Assembly: GCA_963576735.1 (NCBI GenBank)
Contig: OY755190.1
Location: forward strand, 8,301,695 to 8,365,694
Reading direction: 5' to 3'
Origin: Bedellia somnulentella
Lineage: Eukaryota; Arthropoda; Insecta; Lepidoptera; Bedelliidae
DNA length: 64,000 bases
Under the pieces are notes generated by a model. It was given only the letters and a program-made list of their open reading frames with translations, did not search any database and was not told the DNA's origin. This document shows positions 1-12,900 of the stretch, piece by piece; positions within the stretch are counted from its first letter, which is position 1, and each line of letters starts with the position of its first letter. The translations under genes and the position numbers were made by a program.

Positions 1-818
1 TATTATTATATTATCTTGTGAAATCAAATAAAAATAAACTCCACAACTTTTCAAATCTTAACTTTTAAATGTGTAAATAAATACGCTACTGGGATTTAAA
101 ATACAGCCAGCGCCATCTAGTGATAGTGACGAGTACTGGTACTAATGCTAAATAACCTGAGCGAAGCCGCGGCTTAGTGCTAGTACATGAATAGTAATAA
201 TTATTGGACTGAATATTTGTATTTACTGAGTAGAATACAGTTAATCGACTACTATTTCTCGTATATACGCTTTTATAGTTTGGCAGTACTCTTATTATGT
301 TTTCTCATCAGCGGCACCAGGTAGTCCAGATCTTCCATAAACCTTGTTCTGATAGTTTTTTCTTTATGTGAGCGTTAAAATCTACCTCTGTACCAAATTT
401 CAGCTCTCTAGGTCTATGGGAAGTACTAGTACTACATTGATGATCAGTGAATCAGTAAGTCAGTTTCGAAAATGCGAAACTTCGAAATCAATTGATTACC
501 GACTTGAAATTTTGGATTTCAAGTGTGTGATTACGAATTTCTAGGTGACGAAATTTCAGCCTTTTAATCCTATCCTGACACTGCCGTGCCCCCAGACAAA
601 AAAATAGCATACGATTTACAATAAAAACTTGGCAAGATTTTATTTTGGGACATATTTTGGAGATAACAAGTAGAAAAATATAATAATTTTTCGTTTTCTG
701 TTTTACATGTGTAAATTTTGAACTGGTTTATGCTTGCATATCTAACTTTATAAATAAGATATGCTGCTGTAAATATTAAACATACAAAAATTTATTGCAA
801 TTTTACAATTTATTCAAG
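1..818. other. Non-coding DNA upstream of the first visible carboxypeptidase exon
   Basis: No credible exon is visible. Positions about 110-186 end in a Helitron-like terminus (gcgaagccgcgg followed by ctagta). The rest is AT-rich with no clear tRNA boxes or RT motifs. The exon that should carry the carboxypeptidase signal peptide and propeptide is not here, so this stretch is most simply read as intron sequence. Confidence 0.5.
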
Positions 819-995
819 GTGATAGAATACCTAGAATCCCTGGCTGCCAGATACCCGTCTCTGGTGTCCGTGCAGTCAGCCGGCCGCAGCTACGAGGGGC
901 GCGACGTCAAGTACGCGAGGGTGTCGTCCACCGGCTTCCAGAACAACACCAAACCTATCTACTTTATGGACGCCATGATTCATGCGAGGGAATGG
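819..995 (+). CDS. Carboxypeptidase exon with zinc-binding HARE motif
   Basis: Begins after the acceptor ttattcaag (AG at 817-818) with GTG ATA GAA TAC and ends at TGG before gtgagt. It encodes VIEYLESLAARYPS through IHAREW in phase 0-0. The SYEGR-like and KPIYFMDAMIHAREW-type segments are standard M14 landmarks. The DNA is GC-rich compared with the surrounding intron. A near-identical but broken copy lies at 22629-22784. Confidence 0.93.
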
Positions 996-3900
996 GTGAG
1001 TATCAATATAGATATGATGGCATAATAAAGACAGATACTTAATAGTTAGTAATACAGAACACATATATTACACATATAACCAAATTTTTCCTTATTTATT
1101 CAATAAACTAGCTTTTTGCCCGCGACTTCGTCCGCGTGGACTTCATTTTTGCATCCGGTTTACATAATACCAAAATACCGAACCACTATCTCAACTTCTG
1201 TTTTTTATATTAATATTCCCGCGGGCGTTGTAAAGGACATAAAGGACATTGAGGCTTTTTAAGTGATTGTTGGTGACCATCACCAACAATCTTAATTAAA
1301 CTACCTTTTCCCTAATCTATTTCCAAAAGTGGATGAAGAATTACTATCTCTGAAGCTATGGCTACCCTTTTCTTTTATAGCCGTTAGTATATACTCATGA
1401 ATTATTGATAGATAAATTTCATAAATTCAATCGCACCATGTTTTCTTCCAAATTCCTTTTTAATTAATCATGAATCATGAACCAAACCATTTTGTACCAA
1501 GTTTCTATGTTCAGAAATGATAATATCTTTAGTAAGTACAGATACGGATAGTAGTTGTGGGCTGCGGCGGCGGCCCGGTGCTGCCCCCTACCGTTGGTGA
1601 TAGTGGGAGAGCGTGCAGCGATTGCTCGGGAATATGGGGATGGTAAATGGTGGACCTCCATCCAAATTAATTGCTGAAATGAAGGGATAGTGCTTGCTTT
1701 TATTATATACAGGATGATTACGGGGTCGTGGAGCAAGAAAGAAGCATTTAACTTACTTTCTCCTAAGCATCACGATAGGTTAGGATTAACAGTACACCAG
1801 CGACTTATTTAAGTTTACAAAAAAAAAACTGCGACTATTCGAGATCATGGTCACCCTACTATTTCCCAAGAATTTTTTTGTCAAGTGCATAGACTTAACA
1901 ATCGTTGCAGTAGTTGCAATTGATATGACGATATTGATAGACAGATAAGAAATTTCTTCGATGCCTACTGCGATTACGTCCATTACTTTGTCGTATTTAG
2001 AAGGAACAGACGAATAAAAATTTAAACTTTATTTACAAAAACAACGCTAAACGTTATTATTTCTTGTTATCGTTTATTGACTTTGACGTGTTGTGACATT
2101 ATTACTCATAAATTATTAAGTATTCTAACAAAGAGTTTGTTTTCTAAAAAGGTGTAATATAAAAAGTAGGGTGACCACGCATTTTGAGTCAGTAAATAAA
2201 AATAAGTAAATAACGAATCATCTTTGTTTCAATTAAAATAAATATAGATAGCATCGCAATCATTTTCTGAGTAAAAAAAAATGGTTGGGATCACGACCCC
2301 GAAATCACCCTGTATAGTGCTATTCTAAGCTAACCAAACAAAAATAATTATTAAAAAAAGCTTGAATCACCTGAGATACGAACCCGGGACGATTGACTCA
2401 TAATAGTTCTAATTAAATATTCATAGTTATACCACTACGCCACGGGGACGTTACCGGGGCGGTGTTTTTTATTACGCTTTATTTTATATTAACATCAGGT
2501 ATAATTCAGGGTTCTCATGTAGGCCCCCAGTTCTTTAATGTCTTCATAAATGACATTCACAAAGTATTTCGCCATTCACTCTTTCTTCTATTCGCTGACG
2601 ATATCAAGATATAAAAATATTTTTTAACAAAAAGAAAACCGACTTCATAGAAAAACAACCGAAAATAAACAATCTAGTACTAAAAAGTACGAAATAAGTT
2701 TTTTTAATTGAATATGAGTACTGTGATTGATACCTTAGCAATTTCTTTATTCCACACGCGTCAGTTGAACCTACCTAAATCTTAAAATTCTCTTAAATTA
2801 ATTTGTGAGCCGGTGCCAGCCTCGATGATGAAGTGTGTATTTCGCACTTCATATACATGTAAAATGTAGGGTACCTTGTACTTGTAGGGTAAATTGATTT
2901 TTGTACGTATTATCATTTAAAACGTTAGGCGATAGATATATATTGTTTAGATTGTAATAATGAGAGATAGATAGCAGGGTGAATTTACTTTTGTTTGTCT
3001 GGCACCGACTCAAAAATTAATTTAAGAGAATTGTAATATTTTAGGTAGGTTGAACTGACGCGTGTGGAATAAAGAAATTGCTAAGGTATCAATCACAGTA
3101 CTCATATTCAATTAAAAAAACTTATTTCGTACTTTTTAGTACTAGATTGTTTATTTTCGGTTGTTTTTCTATAAAGTCAGTTTTCTTTTTGTTAAAAATT
3201 ATTTTATTTTACGAGTTTTAGAGATGGGTAGACCTGGCAAAGATGCCTCTCGGATGAGGAAGCGACAGTTACTGTATTATTCTTCGTATTTCCGGTATTT
3301 CTATTATAGTACGATATTAAATAGGCTCAACCATATGTAACCTTACATTGTTCTTAAAATCCTTCGAAAGGCGATGGTCTTCAATTCTACATCTCAAGAA
3401 AGACTCAAACGCTCACGCCGATTATCCCTGAAGGGGTTTAGCAGAGGTAGTAATACTTCTGAATATCACGTGAAATTGTCACCTGTTGTTCAGAGTACCC
3501 ACGATTTATTAGGCAGTGTTCTCACGTTATACAGGGCAGGCCTATCGGCGTTTTGAACTAATACACTGTCACATAATTGTGAGTTTCGACAGTCCCCTCG
3601 ATTTCCTGGGATGCCATCATCAGATCCTGGTCTCATGGTACTTTCTCGGTAACAATAACATAACAAAAGAAATGTTTAGTGAACCTGTACTTCTCTTCAT
3701 AAAAGCTACGAAGAGGAGTATAAATCTATATAGAATGTGGAAAGAACTGTTTCCTAATACCTAGTGATTGAGGATCTACACCTTCTATCATCAGCTCAGC
3801 AGCATAACAATATGATTTTCAGAAGCAAATGCCAATATAAGTTCAGAAAATATGTAAAACGCGGTACATTTGCCTATAAAATTTGAGGGTCCCCTCAATT

Positions 3901-6900
3901 TCTCCAGGATCCCATCATCAGACCCTGATATCCTCATCATGGTACCAATCCGGGAGTATCTTCTTTTGAATAAAAAAATAATAATCAAAATCGGTTCATA
4001 AATGGCAAAGTAATCGGCGAACAAACATAAAAAAAATAAAATATACCGGTCGAATTGAGAACACTCCTTTTTTTGAAGTCGGTTAAAAAATAGGTAAAAA
4101 ACTTTTTAAGTTAAACGGTTTTATTATTAACATACAGAGCAATGTTTAAGATAAATGTACTAAAAACCTAAAAATAATAATAAATAAAATAGATACAGTC
4201 GCGGGAATTATATACATATGCATAGACTAGACTAAAATAAAACCGTGGGGCACGTCAATTGTCTACAATCGTTGATTAAAATGTTTGTTTTGTAATGTTA
4301 CACTATAATTGGGCAGTTGTTCAACCGACAACGATGGACATGTGATAAATAGGGCAGAATGTGGAAACAAGCTAGCAAGCTCGATTATAAGCGAGTTTAA
4401 GGGCGTCCCCGGAAAAATAGGTTGATATTGATTGTTTGGAAATTCTATAAAGTCTGATTTGATGATATTGATATGACATGAATAAAATATATGTTGGTGA
4501 TTAGTTCATAATGTTAAAATTTGATGTTTAACATTTTAATAATTTGTTGAAAAATATGATGAAAAACATACAATTGGAACATGCTTTGTTTTCATAAAAA
4601 CCGTATAGGCTCCACTGGCATAACATACATGTGAACTCATTATGTGTCTATATACGCGTAGCTTTAAGATCTGTAACTTTGATGTTTAACTTTTCATTTA
4701 AACATTATAGTTATTCAATAAAACTAAATAAACTACATTTATCTTGCGCGCGGGTTTTTTTTTGTCCCTGTCACTCTCAGTAAATTTGACGTAAGAGTGA
4801 GCGCAATAGCTGCAAAATGCGGCGAGGCCCTTAAATGTTAAAATTTGATGTTTAACATTTTAATAATTTGTTGAAAAATATGATGAAAAAAATACATAAG
4901 TGTTTCATAGTGTTGAGCGAGTAGTACTTTTATCATATGTTTTGTCGATTAAAGACAAACTGCGAGCAGTGAACCGATTCATCGCCAGCCAGCAGTGTAA
5001 ATTTCCAACGAGAAACTAGTTGAAACGTCTCTTTTATTTACATGGAGTGTATGGCTATTGGAATTTCCATGAGCAAGAAAATAGTAAGTAATTTCCTCAC
5101 CGTCTGCGGGCCAACTGCCCAACGACGAATTAAACGTTTCTTCTATCGCACATTAAGTCGATAATTTGTAGACAATTGACGTGCCCCTAGGTTTTATTTT
5201 AGTCTAGTCTATGCATATGTATATAATTCCTGCGACTGTATCTATTTTATTATTATTTTTAGGTTTTTAGTACATTTATCTTAAACATTGCTCTGTATGT
5301 TAATAATAAAACCGTTTAACTTAAAAAGTTTTTTTACCTATTTTTATTTTCTAGTTTTTAGTTAGTTAGTTAGTTTATTGCAGTCCAACTCTTCTATACG
5401 TAGTCCCTGCAAAGATCTGACTACTAAGAGCCACGTAGGCTTGACCTTCTTCAAACAAAAAAGAAAAAAAAAAAAAAGCTTCAGCTGTCCCGTAATTGTA
5501 CTTAGCTGGAAACTGTATGGCTTTCGGGTGTATAAGATGTACTCCGTCTCTTGCGAAATCAATTCGGACGGCAGGTACATCTGTTGCATACATTTGAATT
5601 CGACGAATAATTAAAAATTATATATATCCTAATTAATCAGATACCTAAATAAATTACAGATCCAATTTCTAAATTTAAATTTTATTATTATATGCCATTT
5701 AGTGGCTGCGCCCATCTTAAATATTGATTTGGTATAGTGCACTGTATGGCGACCATCTTAGATTTTAATTTTGCATAGTAAATTGTATTCTACTTGTTGA
5801 GACCTTTCATTTGATACCCATGTTGATGGGATTGATATAAAACCTAAGTTATCCGCCATTTTGTAGAGGCCGCCATCTTGGATTATAATTTTATATAGTA
5901 AATTGTATTCTACTGGTTGAGCACATTCATTTGATACCCATATTGATGGGATTGATAAAACCTACGTTATCCGCCATTTTGTAGCGGCCGCCATCTTGGA
6001 TTTCATTTTTTTATAGTATATTGTATTCTGCTTGTTGAGCCCTTTCATTTGATACCCATATTGATGGGATAAATAAAACCTAAATTATCCGCCATTTTGT
6101 AGCGGCGGCCATCTTGAATTTATAATGATAATGAATAAATATAATTGTATTGTCACCAAAATCCAAAGTGTATACAAAATTTCAGATTAATCGGTTGATA
6201 GGAAGAGGGTGAAATTTTAATTACTAAATTTGACCCAAGAATAAAAAACAAACGGGGTGAGCTAAATAAAACCGTTTAATAATAATAAAACTATCACGTG
6301 TTACGCTTTCGGGTCAGCTAGTCTATAATAATTTTGGTTTACAGATATTTCATAAATAATTGTATCTTTTGTATGAATTAGTTCTTAATTTACAAATGTT
6401 CAAATGCAGGTGACAACTCCAGTCTTGCTGTATGCTCTTCATCGTCTAGTGGAGGAGCCTACAGCTGAAGACCTGGAACTTCTGGACTCCGTAGACTGGA
6501 TATTTCTGCCCGTCGTCAACCCTGATGGATATGAATACACCCATACTAATGTAAGTTTTACGTTTATTTAATACTAGAAGTCAGCCCTGGCTTCGCACTG
6601 ATGATGTTAAGCTACCTCTCGAACAATTTTCAGCCAGATCGGTTCATCTGTCCTCGAGTTATATAGGTGTAACTGAATAGCTCTCTAAGAACAGCAACGT
6701 CTGGGACTGGGATGCCTAGAGGTACAACTCTCTGTCTTGGAAATATGTGTGAAGTGGTTCATTTCACAAGGTTGAACTAAGATTTATGAATATATTTCAA
6801 ATTACCATATGTTTGTTAGGAGAATAAGCAGAGGTACTATCTGCCACGCTCTAGTAGAGATTCCCAAAATTTACCGTCGAAAAGAAAGTCGCAAACTTAC

Positions 6901-9900
6901 ATGTATTTTTTTGCATTAAAAGAAATAATTAAATAACATTTTACTTTGGATATTTAAAACATACTCAAACAACACATCCATGACCCCTTAATAAAACCTA
7001 TTTTATTATCCCTATTAACAAACTTAACACATATTTAAACAGTTACCATCCTCAAAGCCTCAATTTCCGTTGCTATTGCAAAACAATGATAAGTATTAAA
7101 CATTGGGGAAGTATGAAAACTGAGCGCGTCCATAATTCTTGAGTTACTCCATCAGCAGCCGTAGTTTTAATTGGAATAGTTTGTCTTTTAAATTACCTCC
7201 GTCTTCCTTCCGTTCCTTTTCCATCACTGAACTTTGGTGGGGTTCACGTAATACAAGTTGGATGTTTTTATTTGACTCGTAATAATTTGCCTGGTCAACT
7301 TTATCTGCGGAAATATCTGCTGGTTTTTGTGCTAAAAATTTATACAAAAAAACTGGTTTCTGAGCTAGTTTATACGATAATTTTATGTGATATTTTCTGA
7401 AGATACCTAAACAGATAACTTTAGAAAGTTTATTCGGGAATTAATACACTAGTGGTACTACTAGTGTGTGTGTAGATATCTAGGTAATAAATAATAAAAA
7501 TAATCATTTATTTCAAAATAAAAAGATAAATCTTTGTTTTTTGAACGTCAAATTTTAACTTAATACTAAGTTTACTTCGGATTCGGAAGGTGTTTTGTTG
7601 AGAGAAGAACCCGTAAGAAACTCGTCAACACACATCTTTTTTTAACGTCCATTACAATTTTGGTGTTAGCCCGGAAACATCCTGCACAGAGCCCTGATGA
7701 CACCAAGCCACTTCATCATTAATGTAATCATTGACATTGTAATAGGCTTTCGAACTAAGATTTCTTTTAACTGCTGCTTTAAATTTTGTTTCTGTTAAAT
7801 TTAAAATGTCCTCAGGTATTTTATTATACATTTTTACGCATAACCCCATGAAAGATGTATTTACTTTTGACAATCTGTATTTTGGTACTGATATTTTATT
7901 GTTGTCTCTCAGGTTTCGAATATGTCTGTCACAATTTTTCACAAAAGAGGCCTGATTCTTTCTTACATACATAATATTTTCATAAATATATTGACATGGC
8001 AGTGTCATTATATTTATTGTTTTAAACAATTCCCTCAGGGAATCTCGGGATCTCAAATTGTATATAGCTCTTATTGCTCTCTTTTGGAGAATAAATATGG
8101 AACCAACATCAGCTGCTCTGCCCCAGAGTAAAATACCGTAAGACATTACACTATGAAAATAGCTGTAATAAACTAATCGAGCTGTCTGTACATCTGTCAA
8201 ATGTCTTATTTTCCTAACGGCATATGCAGCACTACTTAGCCTGCCAGCTAGTGAGCTAATGTGGGGTCCCCATTGGAGCTTGGAGTCCAGAGTTATCCCT
8301 AAGAAAACTGTGTTATCCGAAAATACTAACTTTTCATTATTTAAAATTATTTCGTTATCAACGCACCTAACATTAGGTAATACAAATTTAATGCATTTGG
8401 TTTTTTTACCATTCAGTACAAGATTATTGGAAGCAAACCATGTTTGAATCTGTGAAACCGTGTTATTCACCTCGTCAATATTCTGATTATTTCTTTCAAC
8501 GTCAAATACTAAAGAAGTATCATCAGCAAATAACACTATCTCGGACATTTTCTCGACCATGAACGGCAAATCATTAATATAAACTAAAAATAAAAATGGG
8601 CCCAAAATAGAACCCTGCGGAACACCCATTTTTACATGAGTTCCAGATGATATTGTTTTAGAGGAAACGTAAAGCGGCTTTGGCCCATGTTTCAACCATT
8701 AATTAAACTAAACCAGCGCGTTAGACTATTACATCCTATTAATATTATAAATGTGAAAGTTTAGATGTTTGGATGTTTGTGTGTTTGAGGCAAAAAGGCT
8801 CCTCAAGTACATAATATAAAATTCTAGATAATGACTCAATTTGGAACATAGGATACGTTTTATCCCGGAAAAATTTAACCAATAAAACAATCACGCCTGA
8901 TTGAACTAACTACTACTAACTAACTACCGGAAAAAACGCCTTAATCTTTGTCATAAGCAAATTTGCTAGTACGAAGTCTGTCGGGTCAGCTAGTAGGCTA
9001 TAAATCCATGGAAGAGTAAGCATCAGAGTAAAAAACTTCTAAGCCATTTTTGGAAGTCGATTGAAATAAAGATTGTGAACTAAAGGTTGATGCTGATGAG
9101 ATGAGACTAGGTGATGATGAGAGATGGTGATAAATGATTTCTGGGCGATGAAGTCTCCAACCGCATCGCTTAAAAAGTCGCAAAAATACTCAAAAGTCCT
9201 AATACCTCAAGCCACCCTCTCACAAACACACACTAGAAGAAATGGGGTAGTGTTATTTTAAGCCGACACGTCACAGCCGGCACGACATAAGACTATTGCC
9301 TAAAAAATATATAACGGGCAGGATCGATTAATTGCTCTAGCATTATGAATATGCATACATGCATGCATATACTCACGGCTATAAATCCCTGTACGGGGTA
9401 GCCAGAACTTTGGAATGAGAAATTCCTCAGCCACTTTTGGAAGTTGATTGGGGAAAAGATGGTAATAATAAATGTTTTTGGTGACGGGTCTCCAACCACA
9501 TCGCCCAAAAATCACTTTAAAAGCCCCTATACCCTTAGTCGCCTCTTACGATCACTCACGGGTAGAAATGGGGTAGTGTTATTCTAAGCCGACACTACAC
9601 AGCCATTATGAATATAAAATGTTTAAATCAAGTTGTCCATATAAATTTTATCTACCCAAAAATAATTTCATCAGTGGTATGAATCATTAAATTACCTCGT
9701 TACATTTCACGAGAAATTTATATTTGCAGGAACGTTTATGGCGCCGTACTAGGTCATTGAACCCCAACGTGACGTCATGCATAGGAGTGGACGCTAACCG
9801 CAACTTCGACATGGCATTCAATACAATAGGGGTATCAGCTGACCCCTGCTCTAACACTTTTCCTGGGACTGAAGCTTTCTCTGAACCTGAGACAAGGATT

Positions 9901-12900
9901 GTGAGGGATCTTCTGTTTCAATACTTAGATAGGATTCAAGTTTACGTAAACGTGCATAGGTGAGCAATATTTCATGTGATACTTAAAAAGTTTTTTTGCT
10001 AACACACTGGTTTTTCACTTAACATTTTAAAGAATATAGCTGCTATCTTGGGAAGAAACAGTCAGAGCAAAAAAAAATCCAAATCTGAATTAGTAAACCT
10101 GGGTAAACTCTCAACCACTTGCAAACGTGGTATAAAGAATAATTTATTTTGATTACTTCATCCATATTAAAAAATCCTGGATACCTTATTATTCTCGTAT
10201 AACTACCGCAAAAAAGAGGGAGCAGTAAAGCTTTGAAGTTCAGAGTCGATACTAACGTTTAAAGGTATGAACAATTTACTAATAAATAAAGAATAAATAA
10301 AGGAAAGAAAAATTTCGACAGTGGCTCAGTTGGCAGAGCGTCGGGGCGTATACCCGAGGTCGCGGGTTCGATTCCCGCCTGTGTCGAAATTTTTCTTTCC
10401 TTTATTTATTAGTAATAATCCCCAAATGAGGTTTTCATGAACAAAAAGATTTAAATTATGTGATAGTTAGGCGTTTTCAACATTTGCATTTTATCTGAAA
10501 GAAGGACAAATGACCTTCCGAATTAGTTAAAATTCGGAGATAGGAAACGCAAACACTACTTAAAAGTGTAAAAGAAATAAAGGATAGAAGAATTCCGCAC
10601 TGGCAGCCAATTGACACGGTGCGCGGTGGCTCAGTTGGCAGAGCGTGGGGGCGTATACCCGAGGTCGCGGGTTCGATTCACGCCTGTGTCGAAATATTTC
10701 TTTCCTTTATTTATCAGCAATAATCCCCAAATGAGGTTTTCATGAACAAAAAGATTTAAATTGTATGAACAATTTGTCCTTGAACCAATTTAGTCGCACT
10801 ATTGATTCTGCTATCGGCATTTAATTAGGTATATTTAGCCCCGTGTCACATTTCAGAAATTATCAAATTTCCATTCTTTGCTCAATAATTCAAATATGAA
10901 TTACGTGTATAACGTTTCATTGCAGTTTACATCGTCATCTCAAAAATTGAAACTAGTTTTAAAAAAAAGAAATACCTGTACGAATATGTGCTGAAAATGT
11001 CCCACCATTGTTAAACACCAGGATAACATGAGCCTATTGAAAATTGTTTGCTCAAGTAAATTTGTTAATATGTTACAGTCACGGGAGCTACATGTTGTTC
11101 CCATACGGCGATGGTTCCCTGGCCCCAGGTGCTGCCACAATACACGCGGTTGCCGCGGCGTTCGGAGCGGCCGTCGACGCGGTTAAATTGCCGCAAGCAG
11201 CGTTCTACCTTATTGGGAACAGCAACTTAGTCTTGTATGGGACTTCAGGTTCAGCACAGGATTATGCTCAGGTTTGTCTATTATTATTTTTAAACTGCTG
11301 TAAAGGTGATACAGAAAACATATTCAATCCAATAATTAGAAATTTTTTGTTCATGAAAACCTTATGTGGTGATGGTGTCGAAATTTTCTTTCCTTTATTT
11401 TTTAGTAATATTCAATTCAATAAAAGTATTCTACTGCTACTTTATAATCTAAATTATGGTAGAAGTTGCATCTACTTGTACTTGTTTTTCCTCACCATAA
11501 AGGTTGACTGGCGATAAGTCCGCCTTGTGTACTAAGTTTTAATGTTCTGTACTTTCGTAAAAACATTATATCTATTCTGTATGCAATAAAGTGTTCAAAT
11601 AAATAAATTTCTCGATTTAACAATTTACCTTTTGTTATCTTTTTGTAACTGCTTATCACTTACAATTTACACGTGCAAGTAAACTTCCAGTAAATAATAA
11701 AAATATTATATTCAAATGTGGCAGACACAGATTTTTTTGTTTATATATTAATTAATTATGTGTAGTGTAGTGTAGGCCTAACTGAAAACCAGTGTTTTGC
11801 CACTTGGCAATATCAAGCACTGAGTTAGGACCTAGTTTGTGTTACCATAGCACTAATTTTAAGTTTAAAAATATTGTTTTTTTTTCCACTTTATGTATTG
11901 TTTTTCATATTGTATGTGGTGTTATGTTAACATAAATAAACGAGTTATCTATCTATCTATCTATCTATCACGGAGTCAGGCGTGGGATTAAATCCCGGGT
12001 CAGGCCTTCACCAAAATGGCTTTCCTAAAGTCAGTGTGTGACTAATCAATTAAGCAAACAAAAATTTTCGACACCAGCAGGACTCGAAACTACGACCTCC
12101 ATTTTACGCCCCCGTCGATCTGCCAACTGAGCTATGGTATCGGCTGACCACTCGCGCGTTTTTTTTTTGTTTGCTTAATTGCTTAGTAATAATGCCCACA
12201 TGAGGCTTTCAAGTAAAAAACTAATTATGAAAACATAGTCATGTGTGTGGTTAATTTATCATGGATGTTAATGGTGTGGAAAAACATCGTGTGGAAACCG
12301 GCATGCCTAAGGCCCAGCACACATGGTGAAACGCAACTGCAACGAAACCCTTTTGAAATTATAGGTTCGAATCCAGTTTCAAACGTTTTCCACACACGCC
12401 GCAACCTAAATTTGATGAAATTAGTTACAATCATTCCGATTTTGAGACCTGACAGACGTCTTCAAAATGTCTAGTTCAAGTGATGAAGAAGTCCTGGTTC
12501 TGGAGAAAGAAGGAGGCGTAAAAGAAGAAGTATGTGGTTACATCCCTACATTGAGAAGAATATAAACTGCCGTATGTTTGCAAGAGTAGCTTTAAAGTAC
12601 TGTATTGTCCAAGCAAGGATGCTTTTCAACTTCCAATAATAATTAAATATTTTTATTTTGGTCGTCAGCCATTTTTTCGAACAGAAAAGATACCAAATCC
12701 GGCACAAATTTCCTGCACGCTGGTTTCAAAGCAACTGATCTGCAACGCGTTTTGAACCGCTAGTTGCGACGTGTGTTGTCTCTCAAATGTAACTTTGGCA
12801 AAATAAAAATCAAATGAAACTCAAAAGTAACTAGTGGTTGCAGTTTCGTTATGCGTCGCGTGCTGAGCCTAAGGCCCAGCACACTAGGTGAAACGCAAAA

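Noticed and set aside
5753..6113. CRISPR-like array
   Set aside because: Units are ~119 bp and similar along their length, with no short repeat alternating with unique spacers; a eukaryotic minisatellite.
8259..8447. Plus-strand frame opposite the LINE
   Set aside because: Shadow of the antisense reverse-transcriptase frame, without its own motifs.
10320..10385. Functional tRNA gene
   Set aside because: Good A and B boxes, but the acceptor stem does not pair and the downstream sequence is the repeat body found in other copies; a SINE head fits better.
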